From positions 17,848,469 through 17,912,468 of the forward strand of contig NC_088112.1 in assembly GCF_036370855.1 (NCBI RefSeq): DNA of 64,000 nt. The letters run 5' to 3'. Positions 49,879-62,239 of the stretch are shown here, in pieces (within the stretch, counting starts at the first letter, position 1; each line of letters begins with the position of its first letter). The stretch comes from Dromaius novaehollandiae (taxonomy: Eukaryota > Chordata > Aves > Casuariiformes > Dromaiidae). A program made the translations under genes and the position numbers. The notes beneath the pieces were generated by a model that had not been told where the DNA came from, searched no databases, and saw only the letters and a program-made list of their open reading frames with translations.

Positions 49879-51377
49879 AACAGAAGAGGACATTCTGGTT
49901 TGTTTTTTTTCCTGGGAAAACTGGATTAAAAGGGTTGGGGTTTTACATGCTCCCTCAGTGCCCTGTGGGACCTGCAGTGCAGTTGCTTTGCTGCCCTTGT
50001 TCTTCTCCATGGCTGGAGCTTCCCAGCTCATCCCCTTTGGAGCCACGTTGTCCTGAGGGCGGGGGCTTTGCCGCGTGTTGCCTCCCTTCTCCAGGAATTG
50101 GGATGGGGAATGACTCACCCAAACATCAAGCTCCAGAAGCTCCCAGGATGGTTCTTCTCCAGGGCACCTTGGTTTGGGCCAAACCACATGTGTATTGGGA
50201 TTTCCCTTCCCCTCAAGAGAAATTTTACACAGGAAGAGGTTTTGCAGGCATCCCAAATCTCCTCCTAACCTGTGTGCCTCCCCTCAGGGGTTGCCATGTG
50301 CCACGACACATTTTGGAACTGTTCTGCTCCTATTTGCTTTATTTTACCTGAGATTGCTTTTTACTCTTGGTGGTTTAGGTTCAGCAGACCTTTTCTTTTC
50401 CCCTTCCTGATCTCAACACCCAAAGGAGACCTCACGCGAGGGCTGTGGGTGTACCTGGTTTAGGGGAGCGAGTGGTTTGCAAAGGGAGATGACTTAGAGG
50501 TGAGAACCAGGTGGCATCAAAGGAAATAGCATTTTCATTTAATTCTGAGGAGATACCTGGAAACCAAAGTCCCCAAATTCTCTTGCTTTTCTTGTAATTC
50601 CATTCGTGTGAATCCGAGCAGAAGTGCCTCAGCCAGTGCAGGGTTTGAATGGGAAAAGTGCGAGAGCCTGCCCACCTCTAGAGGCAATCACTGTCATTTC
50701 GTTGGGAGAACATTGCACTTGAACGTTTTCTTTCCCACCTTCCCAGTCCCTCTGTTCTTATCCCTTGTGATTCTTTTGTGTTTCTAAGTTGTGTAGCTTC
50801 ATTATATTGCTCATTTTACCATTTCCAGCATTATTGGGATTGACAGGTTGAGTTTAGTGCAATCTTACAACTTCATGGACCATAAATTGAATGTTTTATG
50901 GCCTGTTGAAAAGGTGAAAAGAAAGTTACATCTGCTATCAGTTTCCTAATTATATCAGCATCAAATGCATTATGAGTTTGTTAATGCCAGGTACTCTTGC
51001 TGGAAAAAAACATTTATAACCGTGGTCTTGACAAATGGAAGCAATTATTTTGCAGTGGTTTTCCTTTTGTTTTCTGAAACCCTGGAGTTTTTTTTTTTCT
51101 CCTCCTTCCTCTGCTTCCCTCCTTACAAAAGAAATAGAGAAAGGTCTGAATTTTAAGTCGGTATGATCATCTTCCTAAGGTTTTTTTGTCTGCAGAGATG
51201 AATAGCTTGAAAATTACTGAAATTAATGTAAAAACATGAGCGTGTGATACTGAAGTCTCTGCTGAGGCTACTGGTGTTTAGGACTTGTCTGGCAGTGGTG
51301 GTTAGCTGCCCGAGGTGGATGAGACCCCACTATGTCCCGTGCTGAGAGCACAGAGCGCGTTTCTGCCGCGGATGGGA

Positions 51378-51435
51378 TGGAGAGCGAGCGCGTTATGGAG
51401 AATGGCTGGAGAGCGAGCGCGTTATGGAGAACGGC
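51378..51435. repeat. Tandem duplication, 29-bp period
   Basis: Two 29-bp units sharing GAGCGAGCGCGTTATGGAGA lie head to tail at 51378-51406 and 51407-51435. They differ at a T/C position near the unit end and are nearly identical, so the duplication is probably recent. It sits in a small CpG-rich patch. Confidence 0.9.
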
Positions 51436-52889
51436 TGGTGGACTCGCTCCTCGTCCTGCTGGGACCCAAAGGGAGCGTGCAGCCGAGCCGGGAGGCAGTG
51501 GTGGTACCGCCCGCACTGCTGGGCAGCGTGTCCAGCAAAGGGCAGCGCTCCCTCCTTCTCTCTGAGCTTCTTCCTCGTGTCATCTTCTGGGGGTTGTCAG
51601 CATGGACGATATCCCCAAAACACTCATGTTGCAGCTTTCCGTCTTTGCAGCAGGGCTCTGTGTTAGCACAGGTATCTTCCACTTGAACCAGCTGCTCTCG
51701 CACCAGCTGTGGCCTGTGCCCACAGCAAGGCCGGCGTTTTGCCCGACCGGGCTGCTCCTTGGTGAAGCGCGGACCCCGGCGCTGGAGCTGGCACCGGGAA
51801 GCAGGTCTGTCACAGGTCCCGGCTGAGCAGAGGTCTCATTTCGAGGAGACGGTGGAAGTGCAGCCGTATGCCAGAGTTTGCTTTACATGCTCCAAGCAGA
51901 TTTTTTCCAAGCGGGCAGTTCGTTTCAACGTCCACCTCAGGAAGCTATATCATACAGTAATCCCAGCCAAACGTACTCTGACAAATACCCATCTCCTCAG
52001 GGAACTTACCTAAGAAAGACTCCGTTAGAAATCCTGGATTTCTCTGCAGTCAAAGAACACTGCTTTTATTAGAAACACTCATCTTTGGCTCTCACAGATC
52101 ATATTGGACATGGTGGCACTGCTCCCTGCCCTGGTTTAGCAACATACCCTTATATCATCATTTGGTGAGAGATAGATTTATGTGCTTTTGTAGGGCGAGA
52201 ACACTTAGCATGAGCTCTCACGCCATGTCCTTCCTTCCCAGAGCATCCCACTAGCACCTGATCGACTGATGGGTGAGATACCAGCAGGGAAGTGCCTGTG
52301 CAAGGGACCGGACAGGCCGGTCTGTGCATGGCAGTGACTCGCAGGAGGCTTTGGACAGCAGAGCAAGTTTTACTGAGGGGGTACCAAGAAGAGGAGCACG
52401 TCGGACGTGTTGGAGGGAGTCAGCACGAAAAGAAGTGGCAGGACATGGGGAAGCAGAGAAGGGCCAGTGCTGTTGGACAGCATCTCACCAGGATGTTTTC
52501 AGGCTTGGCCAGCCCAGGACAATTACATCTGACAATTATTGAGCTGTGAAAGCTCTGGCAGAATGAGCCTACAGAAGTATCTTCAGCCTAATCTTAAACA
52601 CAGGTGTCTGTCTTTTTCAGCCGTCGTTGATAAAGCGTCTTCCTGCCAAATAATGTGTTTACTAACAGCGAAATCCTTCTGGCTCTGGTGTTTGCCTGCA
52701 GGCTGTCTGTGAAGTTGCCAGTGAGGAGGGCCCCAAACTTGCCTTCACTGTACAACCTGCTCCACAGTGTAACTGTTTCTGACTCCTTCAGGCTTTACCT
52801 CCTTCAGTGTCAGTTCAGGGGTCAGAGCTTTTTATGAGCTACCTCACTGGTGACTCCAGCTATAGTTTGGACCCCAGGGCCAACTGAGT

Positions 52890-52990
52890 ATGACTGAGAG
52901 TTGGTTTCTCTCCCGCCTGTGGCATTGAGTAGGTCACCTGATGCTCTAGTTTCCCTTTCTACGATTTGTCCGTCTCGTACTGGTTTTCGC
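52890..52990 (-). repeat. MIR-like remnant, antisense
   Basis: GTGGCATTGAGTAGGTCACC, then CTCTAGTTTCCCTTTC and TACGATTTGTC, parallel the reverse-complement MIR order (GGCAAGTCACTTAAC, CCTCAGTTTCCCCATC, TGTAAAATG). The piece is short and diverged. Confidence 0.5.
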
Positions 52991-55900
52991 TTGGGGAAGG
53001 GCTTGTCTGTATGTGAATGAGAACAAGGAGGCCCTTAGTCTCGACGGTACTGCAGTGCGACTTAAAGTCAATGGAGAAGAGATCTATACGTCTAATCTGC
53101 ACTGCAAGCGCTCCTCAGCAGCTATGCGCAGTCCCTTGGATCATCTGGGCCAACATCCATGTAGAGAAGACAGTGGCTGCTTGTGATCACTTCTCTTCTC
53201 TTGCTCTTCCATCCTGCAGTTCCCGATACTTTCGTAACAGAGCAAAATGCTTCAGCAAATTTCTTCATGCGTCACAGGGTCATATTGCGTCAATAGCACT
53301 GGCCAGATAATAGGTTTGGTTACTAAAGCTGGCCAGAAACTTTCCAAGATGTTCTTTCTTCGAAAGTGTTCATTTAGCATGAACCGTTTCCACTTGCTTG
53401 AACTCTCTGGTTTTGGTGAAAGTTGGATTGATAAAGATGTTGCAGGGTCAAGATGGAATGGGGTGGGAGACGCCTCCCACTTCTGTTCCCAGACTGGCAT
53501 ACGAAGCAGTCCAGCTCTCACACTAGGTTTGGGATATTTGTTGAAGTCCGTTGCCTTACGCTTGACCGTGGGTGTCCCATGCCCTTGGCGAATGCCCTGC
53601 TTGTGCTCACCTGACGTTGCCTCGTGCGTCCTGAGTCCTTGCGAGGAGGAGCCCGCCGTTGTGGCCGGGGAGAGGGAGCAAAACTGGAGCGACCCTCCGG
53701 TGTCCCAGGCAGATACTCCAGCCACCAGACCTTCCCCTACCATCCTCTCCAGCTCCTGTACTTTTGGTGGGAAATCTTTAAAAGCTGGTGCATTTCATCC
53801 CTGAAGTGGGAAGGTTTTTATTTATTTTGTTAATCTGAAAGTTAAGTGGGAGGGAAGATAAGTCTGCAGCCCCGCTCGGTTTGTCACATAGTAGGTACCG
53901 GCTCTTTGTTTCCCCTTGAGAGAGGCAGAGCAGATGGAAGGCAGAGATGAAACGAAGATCAAAAGTAAACAGTGCAATTAGTTTTTGATAAAAGGATAAA
54001 ACGCTTATCACATCAAAGCCGCTGAAAAACACATTAAATGTTTCCTGAACATTTTGTGTCCACGTAAGCATTAGCTGTACTTGCCACGGGGACGTTTGTA
54101 GCAGCGGTTGCTGGAGTTGGCGAGTGCTGGCCACGTATTTACCTTGGCAGCTCTGCTGCGGCTCATCTGGCTGGCACCGGGCAGGGCAGAGCGGGCAGCC
54201 CCTTCGCCGTCCTCCAGCACATCGCACCTTTCGCGCGGTGGTCTGCATTTGAGACCGGAGGCATGGCAATGGGAGAGGAGACAGGCTTTCAGTGGATAGG
54301 TGGGCCCACGTTACGTGTGTGGTTAGGCAGCTGTTTCTTTAAGCTGTGCCCTGCTCAGTTTTCCTAGGTTTGGGCATGGAAAACCATTTCCTGGAGGTTT
54401 TGAGATACTTACAGTGTGTTGCAAGTGCCGAGTTTGCAGCTGGCTTCTCTGCCAGGCACTGGTCATCATTTCATTCCAATTTTTGGCTCAGTGAATCAAG
54501 TTGTTACTTAAATAATTTTGCATAAGCAGCATAATTTGCAGTGAGAAGCGTCTTGTGGATTACCTGCCTTCCTCTCTGTGTTGGAAACTGAGCTGTTCTG
54601 GCCACTGCAGAAAGAAAGATTAAAAAGGAGTATATTGCAATCATTTTTTATTTCTTTTCAAATCTTAATGTATGAAAGATATTAAAAGAATGTACAGAAA
54701 AAAAACACTTCAAAACTGGTGAAAGGTAAGGACTAATGTGTAGATCAAGAAAAGAAGAGAGGTAGAAAGAAATACAAGAAGAGGAGGGGAGAAGATTCTC
54801 TGTTTCAGTTATTAATATAAAACCACAAAAGTGCATTTTCTCTGCAATGGAGGTGGGCTCACTTTCAGCAAAGCCCATTTTTACTGTTCAGGAGAGCCAT
54901 AGTTGAACAAAACAGTGCCTGAGCTGTTGCAGAATCATGGAGAGCATCAAGGAGCCTGGTATGATGCCGTTATCCTCCTCATTCCTGGGGACGGAGGGTC
55001 CCCGGGATGCTGTGTTGCAGCGTGCACAGACAGATGAGGACGGACCTTGCTTGTGCCTTCTCGCTCAGCACGACCTGCCCTGAGCTGGGATTACTGATTG
55101 CCCTGTGCCGCTGTGGGTGGTCATAACATGTCCGTGAAAATGCTACAGCACCGGCTCAGTAGCATTTTATGTTGCCTTTGTGCCCGTGTCAGTGAAGAGT
55201 CCAACCTGTTTTCTTCCATTTTATAACCTGGTTCTTCCAAAAGCAAGGAGCTACGCGTCCTGCCCTCTCCTGTCCAGCGGGAGACGGCGTATCTGAGCAT
55301 GGTCCCAACAAGTTCCCCTCCCTTGCATGGTGTGTTTTGTTTTTGTTTTTTTTCCCCCTAAAAGTTTAGAGGCGTTTGCTCAGCTCTAGGTCTCAGTCTT
55401 TTGCAGCGCCGGGGTAGTTTGGATGCTGGTATGTGCACAGCCACTTGTATCATCAGTCATTTTCTGTGGCAGGGTGTGGAAGCGTGCCCTTCGCTGAGAC
55501 CACCTCCCAGCAGCGCTCCCCCCAGAGCCCATCTATCAAAGCGTCCTTCAAGGCACACGCTATAATTTACCCTTGTCACTGCCACCGGAGGCTGCGTGCT
55601 GTGAGCAAAGCGTCCGTGCTCCTTCCGGACCCACGAGCATTAAATCTGGTTTGGGGTCCCGTGTGCAGCAGAACATCTTTCCAAAGACAGGGCACCAGCC
55701 TTTCAGTAAGTTTACTGATGGAAATTTCCAGGTCTTAGTAAGTGTGGGTAAGAGCAGCACAATTTGCAAAAGGAGGTTTGGCTTTCCGTAGCATGAGCAG
55801 ACTTTCCTGTACTTAGCAAGGCAGGTTGATGCTGCTCCTGCAGCTGGTGTTTCCGTAAGGTCTCTCCACTCCGAACAGGTCCTCTGGAGCTCAGTGAGAC

Positions 55901-56478
55901 AGGTCAGCTCACATCGCGGCAGTCTGCCCACAGGGTCACTGGTTTGGGTCCTTCTCCTCTACCCAGCTGCTCAGCTTTGTGGCACTTACAGGAACTCAAG
56001 GGCTTTTGAGATCTCTGCTACTGAAAATTTTGGTTGAAATTGGGCAAATGGGACAAAAGACTTTGAAGGGTGAACAGACACACAGGTAGCACCTGCAGGC
56101 TAAAACCACTGCTTTCTGAAATGAGAGGCTCACCGAAACACTGTATGTTGAATTGCACTGCAGTTCAGGGAGGCACTTACCTACCGAATTTTCACATGCT
56201 TAAATCTCATTGATTTCAGGTTAGGTTCAAGTGGTCTTGAAATGAGGTTTTTGGCCTTTCTACCACATGTGGGCTGTTGTGTCCAGGCATAGTGGAAGAA
56301 AGTTTTACATCCAAAATGAACTCCTTTACAAATATCTAATGACCTGGACTAGATTTTTACTTGTCATAGTTTAAATTTTAAAAGAAGCTTTCATGTTATC
56401 CCATGATAGTCTCTCCCTGAAATAGTATATTCCAGAAATGGAATAACACTGCAGTAGTTTGAGAAAAGCCACGTGCTG

Positions 56479-56800
56479 GAATCATAGAAAAGTTGATCAG
56501 AAGGGGCCTTTTCTGGTCTCTAGTCCAACCTCCTGCTCGAAGCAGGGCTAACTTCAAAGTTCACTCAGGTTGCTCAAGGCCTCAAATAGTTGAGTTTGGA
56601 AAAGCTCACAGGATGGCGACTGAACATCCTCCCTGAGCTCCTGTTCCAACTTCTCCCTGCACTCATGGGAGGGATTTTTTTTCTTATGTTCAACTGGAAT
56701 ATCCCTTTTGCGCCCTATGACTGTTGCCTCCTGTCCTTTCAGTGTGCTCCTCCTCCAAGAAGGGTCTGGCTCCGTCTACACCTTTTCAATGCCACAAACC
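56479..56800 (-). repeat. CR1 LINE 3' fragment (minus orientation)
   Basis: The stretch begins GGAATCATAGAA, the reverse complement of the CR1 3' octamer region. It continues with CCAACCTCCTGCTCGAAGCA, CAGGTTGCTCAAGGCCTCAA, a TGTTCCA phrase, CTCCTGTCCTTTCAGTGTGC and AAGAAGGGTCTGGCTCCGTC, all in the order of avian CR1 3' sequences read on the opposite strand. CR1 is the dominant LINE of birds and other sauropsids and is usually 5'-truncated, as here. No reverse-transcriptase frame survives. The inner end is approximate. This is the strongest lineage marker in the window. Confidence 0.92.
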
Positions 56801-57314
56801 ACTGCGGGTCCAGTACGACAAATCTCTTTGGGATTCTTGTTTGCTTGCTTGTTTTCCACTCTTTCGGTACTTTCCTCATTCCTGTATTCTGCCACTGGTT
56901 GACAGCATAGCCTAGTCTGCCTACTGCAGGCAACTGTACATTTAGACTCTGTTTCAAAGCGAGTTTTTATTTCTGTGTGGTGCTTTTGAAAGGAGGGCTT
57001 CAGAAACTGAATAAACAGAAAAAGAAATGAGACGTCGTAAGCAGAGAAGTCACTGTCCTAAGCTCCTATTTGCCTAATACAAATACTAGTTATTACCAAG
57101 CTTAGTAGTGCAAGAGGTTTCTAGTCTCTGTATGGTTGGTAGGGTTGGTCTTCACCCTACCAGAACAGCATCAGGTAGCGATGAGCAAAACGGCTTGATG
57201 TTAACACCTTCCGAACTGCAACATATGCGCCTTTCTCCTATGCCAAAACTGTGACTCCCATAAGTGGCAGGTGTGACAGCAACCAGGCAGCAGCTCAGAT
57301 ATGCCACAGCCTCA

Positions 57315-57360
57315 CCAGGAAATTTTAGATCAGCCCAGGAAATTTTAGATTAGCCCAGGA
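57315..57360. repeat. Tandem duplication, 20-bp period
   Basis: CCAGGAAATTTTAGAT is repeated at 57315 and 57335 in 20-bp units that differ by one base (ATCAGC versus ATTAGC). A third, partial unit (CCAGGA) follows. Confidence 0.9.
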
Positions 57361-59332
57361 ACTCGATAGTAGAAGGTCAAATTTGATTTCTTAACAATAC
57401 TCAAAAGCGTGTCAACAACAGCTGTGCAGCTGTTTTTATTCAGTTTTAAAAATAACGGTAACTTTTTCTTATGTGGCATTACTATGTGTTTCATCAAGTT
57501 TCCTCACGTGATGAGATGCAAAAGTTCAGGCAATATCCTGTTCAGATGTGTTTCTATTTGATAATAAAAATGGCGTTGACAGTGAGGGATTACACTGTAT
57601 GAATTATTACTTAGTCCTCTATTTTACATTGAAGCAAGGATGTGTCCTATAAATTCACAGTTGTTTTAACTTTTTCTTTTCCTCATCTAGACAGCTATAT
57701 GTCCATGAGATTTATTTCTTGATCTATATGGACATGTAATCTTTCTTGGGATTATTGCCATAGAAACAAGACATAACATAGCATTAGAAATAACAAACGG
57801 GATTTGGCAGTCTTTCCTATTTACTACACCAAGTCTGAGCTGTGTACAAAAAGCAGCAATTAGTTGCTCTTGGAGCCTTATTAACGAGCACATCTGCATG
57901 TTCATTAAAATGAGATACTTCAGCTTCCATTCTGGCTTGGATGACATTTGGATGTTCTGGTCTTTAAAATAAAATAAAGTAAAATCCCTGTCATCTATTT
58001 GGTTTTTTCATTGAGGCAGGAATTTGCTGGATAGCCACTTGCGGTTGCTTTTTGGTTGCTGATCCCGGTGGCAGGCCACGCTGCCAGCCTGCATGTGCCT
58101 CCCAGGAGACGCGGCATGACGCAGAAGCTGAACCGCGGCTCCCGGGGAACGGGCTCTCCTCTGAGGGATCAAGTCACCCGCGTTGTACTAGCAAAGCCCG
58201 AGCTCCCGCAGTGCTTGGGCTCAGCTCCCAGCCTCTCCCGGGGCTTCCCACCTGCCTGGCTCACAGACACGTTGCCCCTTGGACTGGGCAAGTTGTAGCA
58301 GCCTGAGCTTTGGGGAGTAGTTGGGTTGTGCCAGGCCAAGAGGCACTTCGGGCGCGCAGGGATGTTTGCAGGAACCAATACAACATGCTGCACAGGTAAC
58401 TCAAGTGGAGCTCGCTGTCTGTGTTATAGCACGTCCCCTGGTATATGTGAGGGAGAAACACAAACTCGAGTTTTCAAGTCAAATCTGCGGGGTGGCTTTT
58501 GAAGTTTTGTGGGGTGGGAAAGAGGCAGAAACCCAGATGGAACAGGGTAGAGCAAATGGTCGAGAAAGATATTAGAAAATAAAGCGTGTCCCCTCACTCC
58601 CTGTTGCCGAGCGCTAGCCACAGGGAGGTCCACACTGGCTGGCGGACCGTGGGGCAGATGTGGTCCTTCAAGCAGGCAGAGCTGATGCTCGGGAGGGAGA
58701 GCTGGAGTTCTGGACGATGCTTCGTTGCTGCTTAGGGGAGTAGAGATTGGCGCTAGGACTCTTCCCTTTCGGCATTTTCCCATCCTCTCTCACCCCAAGA
58801 AAAATCAAATTTAGAAGCAGATTGGCAGGTCACAGAGGGGTGGTGTTTGCAAAGACCCTTGCTCAGACTGATGTGTTGGCTTGACTGGGGAATGAGAAAG
58901 CACTGTCCTTCTGGTCCAAGTCCTGTGATGCAGCCTCCAGTTGAGAGCAGAGCAGCTTGGGGGTGGGGGGGTTGCAGAAGCAGCTGGAAATGCTTTAAAG
59001 CCCTCAGGGTAAAATCTGCTGCCCCTCACACCAATTTGGAAGCAACACAACTTTGCTCAACAGAAGAAACAGTTAAAGTTGATTGTAAGCCACAAAATTG
59101 AGATGGAGCCTGGAAAGTAAACCAGTACAGCCTGGAAAACTGGAATAAAGGGAGCTGGAAGGTGGGCTGCGTGCTCTGAGTTTGCATGGCCTCCTTTTCA
59201 AAGGTGCTGAGGATCCTGCAGCTCTAGTGAAGTCGATGAGTGCTCAGGATCTTTTAGAAACATATATTTAGTGCCTAAGTATAGATCTAGGACTGAGTAA
59301 CTTTAGGTTCCAAAAATAGTGCAGGTGTCTGG

Positions 59333-59445
59333 CTTTTCCCTCTTCATCATTTCTCTTTTCTTTGCTCTTTAATCTCTTCTGCAGCTCCCACGTTCTCCAT
59401 TCCCTCCCCCTCTCTTTTCCTTTTTCCATCCTGCACTTGGCTGAC
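59333..59445. repeat. Long polypyrimidine tract
   Basis: About 110 bp of mostly C and T on the + strand (CTTTTCCCTC..., CCCTCCCCCTCTCTTTTCC) lie about 560 bp upstream of the first coding exon, with a few purine interruptions. Such tracts can form triplex DNA or bind PTB-like splicing factors. Neither is shown here. Confidence 0.7.
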
Positions 59446-60012
59446 TGTATCTTCCTGTATCTGCCCTCACCCCCAACCACTTACTTGGGTGGCTCTCCTG
59501 TCCCTCAGCAGCCACAGAGCACTTCTCAAGGTCCTTCCTGAGCAAACCCTGACTGACACCATTTTTTCCCCTTCTCTCACCCTAAATCCTCCCAGGCTCA
59601 ATCTCAGAGGGATGGAGGTTCAAAGCTATCGCTTTGCTTTCCCCACGAACCTGCTGAATTCGAGTGCCAAGTATCTCACCTCTCCTACCTGGGACTGCCC
59701 CGGGCTAAAGCGAAAGGGAGGTTACCGCAGATCTCGCCTAGAATGGGAGCCCAAAGCAGCCACTGACATTTTGTGGCCCAAAAGCAGAAGCAAAATGTTC
59801 CATTTTCCTTTGGGAGTATTTCTCATCGCAGGTGTGATCTGGTGGCAACTGTAAAAGCGGGTGTCACGGGGGGATCGTGTTAATATTGTGAACAGGAAAC
59901 TCTCATTAGCATCTTCTGTTTTTCAAGTCATCAGTAGAGGACAGTTGAGACTCTGACTATAAATCTGATGGATCTTGCCCCTGACATGTATTTCTCTCTG
60001 TTGCAGGAAGGG

Positions 60013-60189
60013 ATGCCCCAAACGCTGAGGTCTACCAGCATGTTTACCCCATGTGGCTTCAGCCCTCATCTACATACTTCAAAAGAAGACGAACAAGGAG
60101 GACTGATCTTCCAGGATGGAAACCTTACCTCAGCATCTCTGGATGCTCTAATCCAGCATCTTATACCTACCACTGATTACTACCCTGAA
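60013..60189 (+). CDS. RASGEF1C: RASGEF1C coding exon 1 (residues 1-59)
   Basis: The exon begins at 60007 after TTGCAG, has 6 nt of UTR, starts at ATG 60013 and ends at GAA before the donor GTAAGC at 60190. It encodes 59 residues opening MPQTL, the conserved start of the RASGEF1 family (A and B open MPQT as well). It then has a divergent linker and the conserved block GNLTSASLDALIQHLIPTTD followed by YYPE. RASGEF1 proteins are cytoplasmic guanine nucleotide exchange factors with an N-terminal REM region and a C-terminal CDC25-homology catalytic domain; paralogues A and B are reported to act on Rap2. Only the segment before and into the REM region is encoded here. Assignment to C rather than A or B rests on the YYPEKAY junction and the following exon. 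The start is chosen because it is the family start and lies directly after an acceptor. Confidence 0.93.
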
Positions 60190-62116
60190 GTAAGCAATTC
60201 ACAGTATAATAAACAGTTTAATTTTGATGAATTGGGACAGCACTTTATGCAAAAATGCAAATGTGTTCAACTTTGAATTAAGAGGGCTTATTTAAAAACT
60301 GCATACAATTAAAGCTTGGTAAATTGATGCATGGCTTTAAATGCTATTGCCCTACTCTGTAATTGTTTCCGTGAAAGAGCGAATCCCAAAGTTGATACTG
60401 CCTTTAAATAAGAGAACAGGGAAAAAAAAAAGAAAAAAAAAAAGCTGTGCTGATGATGAATTAGTGATTTAGCAGTAGGAGAACTTCAAAAATAGCAGTT
60501 CATTCCAGAGAGGTTTAGATGAAGACCGAAGCACAAAAACTTTGAGTCTGAACTGGCATTAAATTAGCTGGTTTTCAGCAGCTGCTAAAACCATCAAGGT
60601 TACTCTGCATGTATAAAGCATCCCCTCAGCGAAAATAGAGAAATTTGATGGGTTCTTAATTTACCTAGAGTTATATGGTTATATGCACAGAGACTCTGCA
60701 GTCACTGGACAGCAGAGCTCAGATCCTGATCTTTGTTCCTTCAGTGGAAATTCAGTGTTTCTTCACTGACAATATAAGGATCTAAACTGAAAGCAGGTTT
60801 ATGGTCCTGCAAGCCATCAGCTTCACTGCATTTGCACATCCTCGGTGGAATTTAGGGCAGAGTTTGACTGGAAGAGTTTTAAGTGCTAATGTGTCCCTAT
60901 GGAAAGGCTTGTATTTCAAAGCGCCAGAGTAGCGCTGGCTTCTGGGCAGTTTAGAGGACCACTAAAGTTACCAATGCAGAGCAGACAGCACGTTTTAAAT
61001 TAGCTGCAGCTCAGCTTCTGATCAGCTAAAAATAAGTCATAAAGGAGCATATCAATTAAAAAAGAACAGAGAGGCAGTAAAAGTAGGTAATGGTGAGATT
61101 AGGCTGTGAGATTTCCGGTAAGCAATGTGTGATGTGAAATAATTTCACCTACTGCTCAGGAGCATGGCTAGGTCTGGGGAAAAGAAGATAATCCAGGCAC
61201 CAGGAGGGGTTGGGATGCAAACGAATGAGGATTCATGTATATATTTTAAATTCACTCCAGGAATGTTTTAAATAATCCAGTGACTTATCCAACAGTCTTG
61301 GTTCCTACAGCTGCAGAGAAGTGGTACTGCCTATGATACAGCTTGGCTGTTAGAAACAAATTTTGGGGAGTCAGTAGAATGAGTGAAACCTTCCCTAAAG
61401 CAGGCAGGGTGAGACCTGCAGGGCAGTAAAGGGGAGATACTACTAACGTGGGGGTGTCTGCAGCTCCCAAGCCAGCGTGGCACAGGGCTGCCTGAGCAAC
61501 GCTCACTTACCTGTCACTGGCCTCCATCTGTCCCTGCTTCTGCTGTCTCCAACACCTGGGCTAGCTCTTGCAGAGCGAGCTAGAGGCCATCTCCACTGGA
61601 CCTCCACACAGCATATATCCAAGGTTTTGGGCAAGTGAGGCTTGGGAATGGGTGCTGAGAACGTAGGAGATGCCGCTGGCTCATGGGAGAGTGTGAATGG
61701 CAGGATGCGCCCACTGTAACCAGTTTCAGGGTCAGGAATCCTTATGTCTTGTAGACATGCAGGTCTGTCGCTTTGTCCCGGTGCAGATGCCTTGCTATAA
61801 AAGAGCAGATTGTTTGCTCTAATGGGTTTTGCTGTTTAAAAGAAAATGTAAACGTTCAGAAGTTTGTATTTAATAAACACAGAAGAGCAGACATCCACCT
61901 GGCAGCCGTAAGTCACAGTGTGACTTACTGACATGTCTAATGAAAAGCTGTGTCCTCTCTTAGGCAGGGACTATGCTCCAGCTTCTGTATTGCTTTTTAA
62001 GTGGGAAGCTCTGTTTTGCAGTAGGTGCATAGCAAAAACCATGGAGTTCAGGGCATTTCTGGCTAATCTTAGCCACTGGCTGGCTTACAGTAGGTCTGCT
62101 TGTCTCTTTTCTGCAG
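60190..62116 (+). other. RASGEF1C: RASGEF1C intron 2 (1,927 bp)
   Basis: The donor GTAAGC and the acceptor TGTCTCTTTTCTGCAG both fit GT-AG rules, and the intron is phase 0. It holds two adjacent A-runs (60422-60431 and 60433-60443), a MEF2-type match CTAAAAATAA at 61026-61035 and a TATAAAAG string near 61795. I see no other exon. If the intron were retained, the frame would run 28 more codons and stop at 60274-60276. Confidence 0.9.
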
Positions 62117-62239
62117 AAAGCCTATATCTTTACATTCCTGCTGAGTTCCAGGCTCTTCATCGAACCTCACGAGCTTCTGTCCCGAGTCTGTCACAAGTGC
62201 ATTGAGCAGCAGCGGCTGGACGACCCGGTGCTGGACAAG
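62117..62239 (+). CDS. RASGEF1C: RASGEF1C coding exon 2 (residues 60-100)
   Basis: This 123-bp exon is bounded by CTGCAG and the donor GTTAGT. It is phase 0 at both ends and joins GAA of the previous exon to AAA to read YYPEKAYIFTFLL. Its 41 residues include KAYIFTFLLSSRLFIEPHEL, then a VCHKCIEQQRL segment and PVLDK. This is the start of the RasGEF N-terminal (REM) region, a helical module that supports the catalytic domain. KAY (where A and B have RTY), FIEP, CIEQQ and PVLDK match my recollection of RASGEF1C better than its paralogues. The next exon is not found before base 64000, so the gene is partial in this window; nothing suggests it is broken. Confidence 0.95.

Larger units (their letters stand above)
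12305..60006 (+). other. RASGEF1C: RASGEF1C intron 1 (about 47.7 kb)
   Basis: It runs from the GTGAGT donor at 12305 to the acceptor ending TTCTCTCTGTTGCAG at 60006, with a plausible branch-point string CTGAC at about 59980. No protein exon is recognisable inside it. The body is mostly AT-rich unique-looking DNA with old interspersed repeats, small tandem duplications and homopolymers, each listed separately. CpG-rich patches occur near 16.92-17.07, 35.07-35.63, 45.88-46.74 and 51.33-51.56 kb. Intervening stretches longer than 300 bases that are not listed contain nothing I can name. Long first introns of this kind often hold enhancers and unannotated UTR or noncoding exons. If exon 1 belongs to a different transcript, the intron extent would change. 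Confidence 0.65.

Noticed and set aside
53247..53804. 185-codon + frame overlapping a 163-codon minus frame
   Set aside because: Both strands are open at once, which indicates low stop density rather than a gene. No motif recognised.
59968..60276. 102-codon frame starting upstream of the RASGEF1C exon and running past it
   Set aside because: The extra N-terminal codons lie in the intron, across a good acceptor, and the C-terminal tail lies past a good donor. The family start MPQT at 60013 fits.
60013..62239. Alternative assignment to RASGEF1A or RASGEF1B
   Set aside because: The exon junction and the FIEP, CIEQQ and PVLDK segments fit RASGEF1C better than the paralogues as I recall them.
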